A stretch of DNA of 58,227 bases. Source: Symbiodinium natans (Eukaryota > Sar > Dinophyceae > Suessiales > Symbiodiniaceae). Each line of letters opens with the position of its first letter. Within the stretch, counting starts at the first letter, position 1. The notes under the pieces are model-generated. The model was not told the origin of the DNA, ran no database searches, and worked only from the letters and a program-made list of their open reading frames with translations. Below, piece by piece: positions 1 through 12,737 of the stretch. The DNA is taken from the NCBI GenBank assembly GCA_905221605.1, contig CAJNDS010001313.1, forward strand, positions 250,001 through 308,227. Direction: 5' to 3'. A program made the translations under genes and the position numbers.

Positions 1-3000
1 GGCGAAACATTGGATCAAGTATTTTGTACAGCCTATTCCACGCACCCGACTTTCCAAGAAGTTCAGCAAGACTTGGTGGCATCTTTCTGGACACAAAGCA
101 CATGAACCCGGCATCAACGCGTACAACTTTCTTAACGCTGCTATGACTGGATGCGCTTCGTCTCGAACGAACGTACCGGCACCTAGCGAACACTCAACTT
201 CATGCTGAGCCAGTCCTCCTTAACCTCTCTGTGCTTTCCAGATGTTTGTGCTACTCCCTCACCTAACCTCCCAAGATCTTCCTGAAAGTGGCAAGGTCGC
301 TGCTGTCTTGGCCACGAGCGCCGAGGTGAGTCGCGTAGCGTTAACAAAATATTTGTGTACACAAACTCAAAAGGAAACAGACTCTGCAGATATGAATGGT
401 ACGAACGTTTTCGTCTGCAAGCCTACAGAACAGGAAACGAGGAAATAGATTCCTGTCTCGGACAATCCAAGAAAACAAGAACAAAAAACAAGAGCCCCCC
501 CAAACCAAACCACAACCCACAAGCCTCGCGGAAGCATCTGGCGGCGGCATGTCTGTTCGGCACTTCCAGAGTGTCCCAGTGAGTCCTGCATTGAGCACCT
601 GCAGCTGCTCAAGCGTTGTTTTTTGGTATGAGAAATATGCTCACACTTGGGCCTTGCAGGGAGGCTCTACAAAGAGTAGGGTATAAGCTAGTATAAGCAG
701 GACACAGGTGCTGCCCTGAAACCAATGGTCGCCAACGGCACGGCTACAAGCTCAGGCCCCTTGTAGAGGTCTCTCCTAGACTCTTCGTGGCCGGAACAGC
801 ATCGACCCACACAACTCCCCGACATGCTGTTGAACTGACGGGTCACACTCTGACCGCAAAGCAGTAGTCGGCACTCGCTGCGAGGCGTTCAGCAACAGCA
901 CGCTGCCGCATGCCAGGGCAGCCATGGCCACGCAATGGGGATGTCATCGTGTCAAGACACTCTGCAAGATGCCTGGCCCCTGCAAAGCGACCTGCATGCC
1001 TCATCCAGCACCCGCGACAGACCCGCTTGGAAAAAGAGTGTGCACGAAACAAAGCATTTGTATGATGCAGGCGTGGTTCATCAAGAGGCGGAATACATAT
1101 TACTGATCACGTCAGAAAGTCCACAACCGGAAACAGTTGCAATCATCAAGCTCGAAACTGCTCTGTGCCATAAGGCTCCCGACTCCGTCAAGCTCCATCC
1201 TCCAGGGCTGGTGGCGGATGCTCTCCGTTTCCTTGGGACTGTGAGGCACCGTGCGTCCGTGAAAAATGCACAACTTCGGAACTTCTAACCGCTGCCACGT
1301 GGCCGATCTCCAGCAGCGCGTCAGAAGGCTCGGGCTCCAAGTAATTCCTGATTACAGCTGACTACAGTTGCTGACTGCCCTGCAGCTGCTTGGCGCCCAC
1401 TCAGAAATATGCTATCTGTCGAGGTGCTTGGCAAGCTGATCTAGGCAGATCACATCGCCGTGATCCTTGGCGAGAAATGGCTGTCGCGCATGAACTGCTG
1501 CATGATTGCTGCATGCCGCACTAGCAAACGAACGAAGTTGTAACCTCACGTCATCCATTCGAAACTCATCTTGCAATGGCAAGAGTCGTCATTGATCGCT
1601 GCCCACAGCCGCGTAGCATTGCCAACGTAGCCGGCTTTCTTGCAACCCATGCTGAACCTGAGCAAAAGATGTCTTCAGTCAATCTTCTTCCTGTAGACCA
1701 ATTCCCGACTCGATCTGCCCAATCCTCCAGAACCTACTTGCCTGTAGACCTCCGTGGCACTTCTTCGATGGAGTCTCCGGCTCACGGTGAGGCCCACGCT
1801 GTGTGAAGTTGACCACCCCGAGTCCATTCAGGTCGAACGCCTGGCACCAGATTTGCTCCCTTCACTTGCCACACAATGCCACATAAGTACTGCCCCTGAC
1901 TGTAGCATGCGACCATCTAAGTGCCTCGACCCAGGCATCATCGACGCTGCCAAACCTGTCAGTGCTTATGTGCCTCTTAGACTGAAAAGGGCGGCCGAAT
2001 GAAGCTGCGGCCCCTAGGCTAATTACAAGCACGCGTGTGGGTCTTGACAAGTGGGGTGCTCTAGGAGCCACGGAAGACTTAGTTGTTGGGGATGCCATGT
2101 CTTGATATGCCCTGATACCTCTTGTAGGCCGGAACGCGCGTGACACAAGCCCCCGACAATCTCACATGTTTTCTGAGCCCACTGTAGACCAGGCACTTTG
2201 CCGTCAGAAACTTCTGAAACTCTGCCACAAAGATCTTCAAGATCTCCTAGGAAGCGGGGGCGCCGCCAAGAAGCGCTGTGATTTCTTTGGTATTGGGAGC
2301 AAGCATCTTCAAAGCTTTGCCGAGATGCCGGTGACCAGGAAGCATCGAGGAACGACAACGACAAAGCATCGGCACTGACCTCATACCTGGGCAGATGAGG
2401 GCATGGCTGCCCGACAGTCTTTCTATCACCTGCTCTTCTCTGTTCTCCTTCCAAACAAGCTCGAAACTGACTTCACCGCAGCATCTAGTCAGCCATGATG
2501 CATTATGCCGGTTAAATGGACCTGGTCGTGATTCCAGACACCATCTTTCCTGACCGGGATGCTGGCATGACTTGCTAGCCCAGGTGTCAAGTTAACTTGA
2601 CGGTGTGCCCATGCAGATTCGAAGAATGGACTAGCTTGGTCGCAGGTGAGCTGCCACATGAGATCGCCACCAATGCCCGAGCCTTTGCAGCTTTCAGCAT
2701 GCTGTCTTTAGAATAAACAAGCTGACGCAGAACTGTTGGTACAAAGCAGCTTTTCAACGACGGGGCCTTGTGTGGGTCGAATCTGAATCAGGTGGAAGGC
2801 CCCAGGTCCAGATCCCGGGGTCACCTCTCTAGGTAGCGCTCTGAGCGCATGCATGCATGCGAAGTGCCAAACAATGCATCTGGGGCAGCAGCAAAATGTA
2901 GCACCTGAAAGCACGAGAAAGCCCAAGCATGCAGCGCACATGTCAAGTCGCAAACTGGACACCACTCCAGGGACCAAAGAAGGGGCAAAGGGACTAGCCG

Positions 3001-4987
3001 ATCCAGGACCAAGAGATGAAAGCAACGGATACCCCGACGCCATGGTCAGTTGCAAGCATTTTTTGAATGTTCGCATATCTTCCGACGGCCTCATCTCTTG
3101 CGTTTGAATTGAAGCCCGAAAACAAGTGGAGGAAGCTGTGAACGGGAGGCCAGAGATTTAAGCACACGAGCATTTCAAAACAGAGAGGAAAAAGAAGAGC
3201 AGAGCAGATGCGGAAGAAAGGGCAAAGCCCCAGCATGGACGAAACACCTCGTAAGCACGCGTGCGAAGTACTTCGGACACTGCCTCCTTCGGCCGGCAGC
3301 TCTCTGGAAGCATGGCCAGTGGGCGTTTGGATTCCATGACCTGACAAGCCATCAGAGCTGGGACTGAAAGTCGCTGCTTGTGTTCTTGCATGTCATGGCA
3401 TGCTATTGAAGCTTTTTTGAAGCTGTTTTCCGACCCTGGCTGCCACCCCTGTGCTGGGGTCACAACATAAAAGCACTCGGATAGATGGCCCTGAAGGCAA
3501 ACCAGCCGCGAGCCGCGAACATCCACCGTGTGAAGCGTCACCTCTCTCGAAGGTTCTATAGTCTACGGGTATGGGTGCTATGGGCACGCATGGGGTACTG
3601 TAAGAGGAACATGGAGCCGCCTCATCCGTCAGAGAGATGCCACCCTGTTTGCAGAATCGGATAGCGGAGAGATCCTCGAGATTGAAACATCAACCAAGAG
3701 CACACGTACGCATCACCAAGAACCCTGTGATGCAGGAAGTCCAAAAGAAGTTGGCTCTGCGGCTCTACATCTGCTTCTGCCGAGGAACTATGGCCCCCTC
3801 CATCTCACGAGTGGAGTGGCCGCATATCCAGCCATCGGGAGTGACTGTCAAGGCTACGCGGCTGGAAGTGTAGGTGATGTGACCTCAGAACAGATCATAA
3901 GTCAGCGCAACTGACTAACAGAAAGACCCCAAGAACGCAGCGGAAGCGCCAAACGCACAACCGTCCAGTACTAAAAACTGCATGACAAAGCCATATGCCA
4001 CAAACATAAGCAGAAGGCCTGACCACGACCAAGTCACGAAAGGAGCCAAGCACTAATGGAGAAGCAAACTCTTGACCCTGATGACCCTTGACCCCTTTCC
4101 CTTCGCGCGACAGCTGTCACCATAAACACCTGGATGTCAAATTGGGCTGGTTAAACAAGCTTGTTTTTCGCAGCTGCAAACACCAGATTCCAGTCTAAAT
4201 GAACCCAGCACTTGTATCGAGGAAAGAAGGCAGCAAGTCTGTGCAACTTCAAACCATGGCAAATGTCAAACCGACGGCCGATCCTATGTGCAAGTGCAGC
4301 TGCAAACACCTGAGCCACCTGCCACCAACATCATAGGCTTCTCTCGAGAGCGCCGCAAACTGAAGGCCACGGCGCGGGCGCGCCTGACAAGCCCAGCCCT
4401 GGCTTGCAAGGTGGAGGACGCTTTGCAGCACCCTGCCTCCACTGGCAGACGGCATATGCGAATGTTCCTTCGAGCACGTGCTTAGCCCAGAAAGTTCAGC
4501 CACAACGCATGCCTTGCAGGCAGTCCTGCCGTTCTCAGGATCGTGGGTCTTCGGGCAGGTGCCGATGACCACACCACGACACTGGACAAAGGAGTCTTCA
4601 AGGATGTAGCACCTTTGCCAAAAGCAGCCTACACTATGTTCTGGCTGGGTTCACTCACTGGGGCTCCACGCCAGACCGCTCCCTGGGCCGTGAAGTTTCC
4701 AGGAGCAAGTCGAATCTGAAGAGGCTTGGCGCCCTTGAAAGGACATTATAGGACAGTTACACCAGGATCCGCAGCCCATTCTGAGATATTCTCAGATATA
4801 CTGAACAACACAAGCGGCATCACTGCCACAATATCGACAGGTTTCTCGATGTTGCGGGTGCGCCGGCTTGTCTCGAACGTTGCATGTGAAACCGCTCTAG
4901 GGCCCCGAATTCCACATAACACTGCACAAGCTCGCAAGCATGCGCTAATCCTACGAAATGTGAAACAGAACACCTTCATCACGATGC
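1..4987. other. Gene-poor stretch, no supported gene
   Basis: Only short open frames are present and none shows a recognisable domain or motif. The stretch holds mixed-composition DNA with short A-rich and C-rich runs, for example around 455-515. A minus-strand frame at 3,158-3,541 has a fairly protein-like composition and could be an exon, but I cannot name it. No RNA gene, inverted repeat or tandem array stands out. It may be intron or intergenic DNA downstream of the phosphatase-like gene, whose stop lies at 4,988. Confidence 0.5.
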
Positions 4988-6316
4988 TTACAAAGATGGG
5001 GCCGGACTACAGGCACCAATGGTCGCCCCGTGGGAATCATGGTTGACCATGCTACGTCTCTCCTCATCCGAAGAGAAGCACTGAGCAAAGCTCCGTCGGA
5101 ATGTGTAACAGCCTGCTGCCAAGAAGGCTGACATCCCAACTCCAAGAAATACAAAGGCTATGGCAGGCAAGTCCCACTGTGAAGGAGCAGACTCATCCTC
5201 CGGTGTAGGAGCTGTGCTAGCACACAAGCGGAGATCAAAGTTCTCACAGGCACGACACCAGGCGCGCAAGGTTGGGAGACCATGCGAGGCTGCGTAAGCC
5301 TTGAACTGAGAGACCGTGCACCCTGCACCGGTTGAACTACAAGGCAGCTCCAAGCTTCGCCATTCACTTGAGCTGTCGGGCCCTGGCCAGTACTGCAATC
5401 GAACCACGCGCTCGTCATTGAGAAGGGAAACTTCGAAAGCAAGCACGCTGCTTAAACCCAAGAGCTCTGATGTCAGCCAGCTGTCCCTGGCTTGCCCTGA
5501 ACTTGCAGAAATGCCAAGAGCTGTCAGGAGGCAAAGCATCGTGGCATAGTGGGCACTGTAATGCACCAGTCGAAGATCAGGGTACTTCTTGGAATCCAAC
5601 CGCTCACCAATGGCATTCAGGAGTGGTCCGCCACACCGATTGCCAGCTACTTTCTTGCTAAACTTCATGGCTTCAAGCCAGGCCGCGAGCTCTTCTGCCT
5701 CTCGCATGTCAGACGAATTTACTGGCGCACTGCCAGCCTGAGCTGCTATCGCCAAGTCATCGTAGGTGTTCCACCAATCAGACAGGGGAGCACCAGTGCC
5801 ATCATCGTCCGTGACATTCGTGTAACCAAGCGCAGTCGCCACCCGAGTACGGAATACTGCTGTTTGCTCCGCTTTGTCACGGAACTCTGGACTGGAATAC
5901 CAGGTCTCAACGCTCCGTGCCTGAGACGAGCACAGCGTGTAGCTGCGCAGGATAAAGTCCTCATCTTTGGGCCGGCTATAAACTGGAATTGGGACTACCA
6001 CAGAGTCGGCCAAGCCGCCACCTGAGGGTTGGACAGCGGTAAAGGCAAACGAGATTAATTGCATGTGGCACTTTTGAAGGAGATCTTGCCCTGCCAGCTT
6101 GGTTAGGGCCGGGATGCAATCTTGAAGCATGTTCTGCATCCGAGTTGCTAGGGACAGACCCCTGAGGAAGAAGTCCTGAGGTCTGAACACAGACTCCAAA
6201 CTAGATGACGCGAACGAGCACAGCAGCTTATGCCATTTTTTGCCCGCCAGGCAGCCTTCGTGAAGAGCATAGGCAGAGCCCAGAGTTCGTGCTAAACCAC
6301 TGCTCTCAGCACGCAC
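4988..6316 (-). CDS. Histidine acid phosphatase-like type I membrane protein (3' exon, N-terminus missing)
   Basis: This is a histidine phosphatase clade-2 (acid phosphatase) relative, a family that removes phosphate monoesters outside the cell or in lysosome-like compartments. Visible in order are the substrate-pocket motif SSGLARTLGSA, the PIPVYSRPKDEDFIL segment with a following Cys-rich stretch and WYSSPEF, then YSAHYATMLCLLTALG, the position of the family's SAHD catalytic signature. A hydrophobic segment (residues about 392-417 counted from 6,349) and a basic tail suggest a C-terminal membrane anchor. The RHGxR nucleophile motif is absent, so upstream exons at higher coordinates are expected. 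The frame is open to 6,349, but VRAESS follows directly on an AAG|G junction at 6,317/6,316, which I take as the acceptor. The catalytic Asp of SAHD is Tyr here, so activity may be altered or lost. Confidence 0.75.
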   Translation of the reverse strand: MRAESSGLARTLGSAYALHEGCLAGKKWHKLLCSFASSSLESVFRPQDFFLRGLSLATRMQNMLQDCIPALTKLAGQDLLQKCHMQLISFAFTAVQPSGGGLADSVVVPIPVYSRPKDEDFILRSYTLCSSQARSVETWYSSPEFRDKAEQTAVFRTRVATALGYTNVTDDDGTGAPLSDWWNTYDDLAIAAQAGSAPVNSSDMREAEELAAWLEAMKFSKKVAGNRCGGPLLNAIGERLDSKKYPDLRLVHYSAHYATMLCLLTALGISASSGQARDSWLTSELLGLSSVLAFEVSLLNDERVVRLQYWPGPDSSSEWRSLELPCSSTGAGCTVSQFKAYAASHGLPTLRAWCRACENFDLRLCASTAPTPEDESAPSQWDLPAIAFVFLGVGMSAFLAAGCYTFRRSFAQCFSSDEERRSMVNHDSHGATIGACSPAPSL

Positions 6317-9300
6317 CTTCAGAACCGACACCAAAACGCTCCCGAACATGACATGTCATCCAGCATACAAGATGGCCTCCGTCGGCACATATGTACCATT
6401 TCCGATGCTTCCTCCCACAACAGCTTGCCAAGGATGCAATCAAGCACTTGACTCTTGTGGTTCATTGAAGCGGCGCTTTTGTTAGCCCTACCTTTCTTCA
6501 GCAGCGGGGCCCGGCCCTGAGTCGGGTCGTTTGCATGTGTTAGTTCATTCGAATGACAATGTCTTCTCGGAATCTCTCGGACTGCCCGAAGTGTGCTGAG
6601 TTGCACGCGGCTCCTACAAGCCACGTGACTGAAGGCCCGCCTGGGGTGGAGCATCTTCACTCGCATCATCTGCTGCCGTAAATGGGCCACATCCGGCTCC
6701 CCAAGAAATTCTATACCCGGCGCAAACCTCTCCCACTGTCCTTCAGTTACACAAACTGTCTTGCGCGGCTTTCTTCTGGAAGTTGTGGGAAGGCAATAAA
6801 CACACGGCAGTGTCGCCTTTTTTTCTGGGATTCTTCCCTCATCTTGTCTATCCTGGTCCCCTTTTGCAAGCCCTTCTGGCAGGAATAACACAAATTAATG
6901 TGGTCTCAGTTGCACACCCAAACCTTCCAACCTCATCTTAACGGATTATTGTCCCTGCAACAATGATTCCGACACCTGCTTCCGGGTTCAAGGGTGGTTC
7001 AGGAACTTGGCCGGAATTCGGCACACACCCTGGCAGGTTCCGAAGCGTCGTTCCATTGTTTTGTTTCCGGCCTCTGGGCAGCAATCGGCACCTTTGCGCC
7101 CCAGCAGGTGAGGCACATATAGGCACATGCGACAAGCCAGCGAATCACTACGAAGCCCCAAACCAGTCCTTGCAGGCAGCGCTCTGCTGAACAGCCCGGA
7201 TGCATGTATCCTTGGATGCAGAACCGCAAAGAAGAACTCGGCAAGGACGGATGACACCAAAAACACCTTCCTGCGGCTTCGAGAATCGTTCGCGCAAGGA
7301 TCGGCCAGCATCGACTAGCTCCTTCCAGAGATTCGGCGGATGCCCAAAAGGCTGCCGAAGTCAGGAAGAACAGGAGTCATAGGCCGAGAGCGAGGTAAGG
7401 ATGTGGCTGGGGTTCAAAGGTGAGCATGGCAATGACAGGAAGCCCGCGTTTAGGGAAAGCACTGTCAGACAACAAGAGAACAGGGAAACTCTGGAAGATC
7501 AAAGACTCGAGACCTTGGCGCCTTTCGCCGTCAGCCGCGGACCGCCCTCACCTGCCTGCAGAGAAAAGGTCGCAGCGATTCCACACGCGCAGCGTTCATC
7601 ACAAGGTCCGTGCCTGGTCCTCGGCTTGGGTTATTCGGTCTTTCCACAATGCTTGTCGTTCTCCGTGCCGCGAAACCAAGACCTCTGCTGGCGGCAAGTC
7701 TTCCCGTCACCCGATTGCAACCTTCAGCAGCGTGCCCTGACCACCTGTGAGACGACTCCTGACTATCGGCGTCATGGCACAAGCTGCTCCAACGCGGCCC
7801 TGGAAGTTGGCAGAAGAAGCAGCAGCAGTGCAATCCACATCAGAACTTGGAACGATGGAAAGTGTTCTGCTTTGATGGACTTTTGGGTATTTTATCCTTA
7901 TGCAATTTCATCCCAGAACCACGTGACTATGGTGACTATGGTTGATTGTTGGCCAGCCTGTGCACGACTTGAGCAGAAAGGGAAGGAGTGTGCTCGTCCA
8001 TCCTACTTGCTACAAGCTCTCAGGGTCTCGTGGACACATGTGCGGGAGCCCCCCCCCCCCTCTTTGCCTGCAAGATTTGCGGCGCCAAGCTGAAGCTCAG
8101 GGTGTTGACCTAAGATGTGTACGGGCATGCCCAGGTCGCACCCACGTGCTTCAAGCTGTGCAGAAAGCTGTCAGCATGGCTGGACCCTTGAGAATATGCA
8201 ATTCTCATTCATAAGAATGACACCGGCAGCCATGCCCAAACAAACTGTTGGGTATCCTTGGCTGCCCGGCATATGTTCCCAAGGTGCGGCCCGGCTGGTC
8301 CGAGGCAAAGCAGTGCTCGCGGATCTGTACAGGCCTGGCGTCAAAGAATGTTTTTTGCTTGGCTGCAGGCGCGGTGCCGACACAGCAGCCAGCTGAAAGC
8401 CCTAGAAGGATACCACGGACATCCACGGAGAATTGCTACGCAATGTACAGACCCAAGGCTGGCCAACCAGAAGAACATCTGCCAAGTCATGCCTCCAGTG
8501 GTAGGTGGACTGTATTTGCTCGACATCCTGCACGGCAGGTTGTGAATCCACACATGGAGTGTAGGAACCTCATGCTGGCCCTGCTACAGTACTCGCGCTC
8601 GGCTGCCACATCTTTGAGGGTCTGAACTTTCCACCTCATGGAAGAATCCAGAATGAAAGACCTTCATGCCCTCCATGCCACCCATGCCCTCCCACACCCA
8701 TCTCCTTGGCCGGGACGTCCGAATTGCGCAGTGTCGGCGGCAAAGGTGGAAGGTGTGGCTTCTCGCCCCCGCCAAGGAGCCTCAAGAAAACTCCATGGCC
8801 AGATGCAGAAGCCCGAAGAACTGCTACTAAGCCACAGGGCCAGTCTCCTACGACTATTCAGCTTTCTTGGGTCACTTGCCTCCGTCTGAAGCAACCTGAG
8901 TTTCTCAACACACATCTTAAGCCAAGCAACGTCAATGGCTTGACTCGCTGCTGCGCTCTCTGCGCGTCTGCCTTCGCCGCCAACTGCGCCTGGATTCTTG
9001 GGACATCTGCGGGCCATGTGCGCAACATCACCCATTTTCCCGAATAACTCACCTGCAACTAGCAACTCCATCAACTACCAAGATAGCTCAATGAAGATGT
9101 CAGAATCTGTCATGTTGCTGGGCATCCACTTAGAGCACCCGAGCTGTTTATTGGCATCAGCTTGAGAAAGTGTGCTTTGCACATTGCAAGCCGGTAAGGG
9201 CGAAATGCCGCAACTTCAAAAAAACCTAAAGACGGCATGTCCCGAAAGTGTTACGATCAACAGAGTGAAGAATAAGAGTTCCGAATGATAGAAAACAAGA

Positions 9301-9737
9301 GAATGTGTTTCAAAAAACCGCGAGGAGTCTGAAGGCCCGGAAAACACCCAGAGGTGTCTCGATCAGAATTTACAGTGTGCTCGGGTGTGGAGGCGTTTTC
9401 GGACTTGCTCGAAATGCAGGGTTGCGGTGCCGCGCGGCATTCGCTCGAGGGGGCAAGGTCAGCTGCATTTCCGAGTTGCCCGATGCACAGGCTGCGGGGC
9501 CGTGACACGCGTTCGCTCGAGAAGGGTGGTCGGTCGGAAACGTGGGCTAGCTAACCCGAGAAATGCCGAGGGGGTCGTGGTTCCAACATGGGCGAAGCGC
9601 AGGGCTTCCCGCGAGGGCGGCGCGAAAGCGCGCAAAAATCTCGGTCGGTAGTGTTTTCAAACGGGCTCGAAACGCAGGGTACAGGGAAGCGACATGGCGA
9701 CCTGCTTCGATCGCATCTTCAAGCGCGCTGACAACGC
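6317..9737. other. Probable intron/intergenic DNA upstream of the phosphatase-like exon
   Basis: No gene can be called with confidence. A minus-strand frame at 6,319-6,891 could carry another exon of the phosphatase-like gene, but it lacks the RHGxR motif. A minus-strand frame at 8,664-9,074 has an Ala- and Glu-rich, protein-like segment without a known domain. A run of about 14 C lies near 8,048-8,061. Around 9,390-9,700 the sequence becomes CG-rich with loosely repeated CTCGA-containing phrases. Confidence 0.4.
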
Positions 9738-9772
9738 TAGTTTTGGCCGCCAAACTTCGGCGGCCAAAACTA
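9738..9772. repeat. Perfect 14-bp inverted repeat (hairpin)
   Basis: TAGTTTTGGCCGCC at 9,738-9,751 is followed by a 7-base loop (AAACTTC) and its exact reverse complement at 9,759-9,772. It could fold as a strong hairpin or be a footprint of a small inverted-repeat element. No gene end lies close enough to call it a terminator. Confidence 0.8.
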
Positions 9773-10017
9773 CATCATCACCGTAAGGGCGGTCCATGGC
9801 ACTTTCCAAAGTGCACAAAGAGCGTGGTGTTGGCCTAATTTCGGAGCCCAAAACCCTGTGCACACATGTGTACACCACAAGGGTGGTCGATTTAACAATC
9901 GTTGCGTTTCCGACGAGACCCCAAAAGGAAAGAAAACAGTACAGGAAACGCACAAATTGAAAGCGTCGCGGTATATCCAGCGGGCTTGCCCGCCGCCTCA
10001 ACAACATTTAATTCAAA

Positions 10018-10103
10018 CGGAAAAGAAGAGGGAAAACAACAACAAAAGAACAAACAAACAAACAAACAGCACACACACACAAACACACACACACACACAC
10101 AAG
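10018..10103. repeat. A-rich tract grading into (CA)n microsatellite
   Basis: An AAC/AAAC-rich stretch passes into repeated AAAC units and then alternating CA/ACAC up to about 10,102. It explains the short low-complexity frames on both strands. The following 870 bases up to the RCC1-like gene hold nothing recognisable. Confidence 0.85.
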
Positions 10104-10975
10104 CAGCAAAACAAGCAAAGCAATATGGGGAAAACAGGACAAGAAACGAACCCTCGTTGAAACCCCCTTCACAACGCTTTCGGGAAACGGTGGCATGCTG
10201 CACATGCAGCTTGCCTGTCTGCACTACGTGCAGAACTTAGAAATGCGACCCTGCATATGACACATCAAGATACGTCAAGTGGAACATACTAGTTTCAGAT
10301 ACTTTCACACTGTTCCATTATGTTTCACAGCACTGCTGACTGTGGGCCGCTGGCAGCCTTGAAACAATGCACCATAATGCACCCTCACAGGGGCATGGAG
10401 CAACCGCTTTTTGATAAATCCGGGGGCAGCTGAGCTCGCCTGTTGTAACGATGCCCAACATGCCCACAGCCCAGATGTTCCTGCATATTGAGAAAGCGGA
10501 ATGCGCCGCAAGGCAGTGACTCCAAAAAGGAGTTCGTACCCGCCAGCAAACGCAAATTGAAAGGAATGGAAAGGGATGAAACATTGCTTACTTCTGCCCA
10601 GACCTGTCAAGTCAGGTGAGCCAGAAGTTCCATCTCAGAATGCCATGGCAAGATTCCGCGCACAAACTGAGCATGCGAGTTGCCTGCCTTCAGGGCGCAC
10701 ACTTCATGAAACCAACGCTCTCTTCAATCTATTCTCTGCTGCCAATGTTATTCTGCCATCTAGGCCGCACCTTCTGCGTCTGGAAATCAATTCGCCGTGA
10801 CAAGCTGCTGTACCGCACCGCTGTCCCCGCCGCAGGCTGCGTTTCCCCAGGTGACAAGCTGTACACCACCAACAAGGGCAGCGAAGGCGCCGCAGGAAGC
10901 CGCTATCTGCTGTACCTACATGGCGAGCATGCAAGCGAATGGCGCCTAGTGTTTTAACATGTTTTAACTGTTAAG

Positions 10976-12338
10976 TCACAACGGAATGATCGGTTGCGCT
11001 TGCCCTCCAGCAACATGTCTGGCCTCTCTCAGCTGATCTTGGACAGCACTACTGTCTCCACCATGGTTGGCACTCCCCCAAGTCACCACACGCCCACTTC
11101 CCAGAACTGCGGCAAAGGCATAGTTCGACGCGTGGATTTCCCGCACATCTGTAAGCTGCTCTTGCACCCTGCTAGAATCTCCGCCGTAGGCTGGTGAACC
11201 CCAAGTGACGACACGCTTGTTCCGCAGGAGTGCGGCAAATGCAAAGCCACAGGCTTGAACATCTTCAACATCGATCAGCTCCTTCTGCACCTGTCGGCTG
11301 TCTCCGCCGTATGCTGCTCCACCCCAAGTGACCACATGCCCATCCTCTCGAATGGCTGCAAAGGCATGGTTGGAAGCAGCGATCGACCGAACGTGGTGCA
11401 ATTCTTCCTTGACATTGCTGCTGTCGCCACCGAAGATTGGAGCTCCCCACGTTACCACGTCTCCATTGCTCAGAAGAGCTGCAAAAGCGAAAGCCGTGGC
11501 CCGAATTTGCTTCACATTTCGCAGCTTGTCTTGGACGGAGCTGCTATCGGCACCGTAGATTGACGTGCCCCACGTCACCACCCGACCATTCTTCAACAGT
11601 GCTGCAAATGCTCCACCAGTGGCTTGAACTTGCTCGACATCCTGCAGCTGCTCCTGGACTGCACTGCTGTCACCACCATAACTCGGCCAACCCCAGGTCA
11701 CAACCTTGCCGTTTCCAAGAATCGCCGCGAAGGCATAGTTGGATGCGTGGATCTCTTGCACGTCTTGCAGTTGGTGCTGCACAGCGCTGCTGTCACCTCC
11801 ATGCTTTGACAGCCCCCAGGTCACGACGGAGCCATCTCGAAGAATGGCAGCAAACGCATTGTCGGAGGCTCGAACTTGATGGACATCTTGCAACTGTGCA
11901 AAAGGCACGCTTTTCTGACCAGAGACACAGCATGGACTGCCCCAAGTAATCACAGAGCCGTCGGTCTGAATCATAGCGAAAGATGTGGAAACCCGGGCAG
12001 ATGCAAGTGAGGCTTGACGCACGAGTGCCGTGACAAGGTCCCCATCTTGCAAACCAGCATCAGCCAGAGTGCATGTGGGTTCCAGAACCTGCAGACAGCC
12101 GCTGTGTCAAGAAACACTGGAAGCAACACAACACCTGACAAACGAAATCAAACAGATGTTCATAGGGGCGAGGTACTGCGCTTCTTGCAGTGACAAGGCT
12201 ACCGATGCCCAGTTTCAGTTCGCGCTGCAGTTTTGCACGAAGCTCTTTCACGGTCCAGCTCGGATCCGCAGCGACCGACTGAGTGCGTCCACTGATCAAG
12301 GAGATCTGGAGAGAGAACGGTGCAGAACACTTGCACAT
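10976..12338 (-). CDS. Ubiquitin-like domain plus eight 41-residue RCC1/HERC-type repeats (two exons)
   Basis: Exon 1 (12,338-12,180) encodes a ubiquitin-like segment containing LISGRTQSVA and SWTVKELRAKLQ. Exon 2 (12,088-10,976) completes it with TLADAGLQDGDLVTALVRQ, the typical end of this domain in dinoflagellate HERC-like proteins. Eight consecutive units of almost exactly 41 residues follow, each built on VVTWG, GGDSS.VQ, a short V..I/V strand, and AFAA plus a hydrophobic pair. The predicted product is about 423 residues. I know this repeat from dinoflagellate predictions labelled HERC2/RCC1-like. There is no HECT ligase domain here, so a ubiquitin-ligase role is not supported; a beta-rich binding scaffold is the cautious reading. 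The joined frame restores the ubiquitin-like domain across the intron, which supports both splice sites. An additional 5' exon is possible, since the ATG at 12,338 follows a long non-coding region. Confidence 0.85.
12089..12179 (-). other. 91-bp intron with GC donor and AG|G acceptor
   Basis: On the minus strand exon 1 ends ...ACT GCA AGA AGC and the intron begins GCAGTACC. It ends CTGCAG just before GTTCTGGAACCC. Joining the two exons keeps phase and completes the ubiquitin-like fold. Non-canonical GC donors and AG|G acceptors are known as common in dinoflagellate genes. A slightly different donor within a few bases cannot be excluded. Confidence 0.65.
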
Positions 12339-12737
12339 CGGTTGCTGTCGTAGGCAGCGTCCTTTGAATTAAGCTTGCAGCACAAAAAAGGCCGCAGACT
12401 CTAGCACCCCGTGCACCCAATGGCAAGATGTTAGTGAGGCTTGCCATGCAAGCATGCTGAAGTAAACTATGCTGTTCTGGAGCCTTAGTCGTGTTGCTGC
12501 TGGATCGGCTGAGAGCAAGAACAGATGTGCATCGGGCTAACACAGCCCCGAAAACATGCAATTCATGTGGGGCCCGTTCTCCCTCCCAGAAAGAACAGCA
12601 TGCCTTTATGCCCTTCCACTTCTGCTGCCGGAGAGTCCAGGAATTCCTTAGCCGAGGCGCAAAGGGCAAAGGGAGCAGTAGAAAGAAGAAAGTCTGGCAC
12701 CGAAATTTATAGAAGGAACTGCAGCCAGGCAAAAAGG

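Noticed and set aside
10976-12052. A full HERC ubiquitin ligase
   Set aside because: Only the ubiquitin-like and repeat parts are present; the frame stops after the eighth repeat and no HECT domain is visible nearby.
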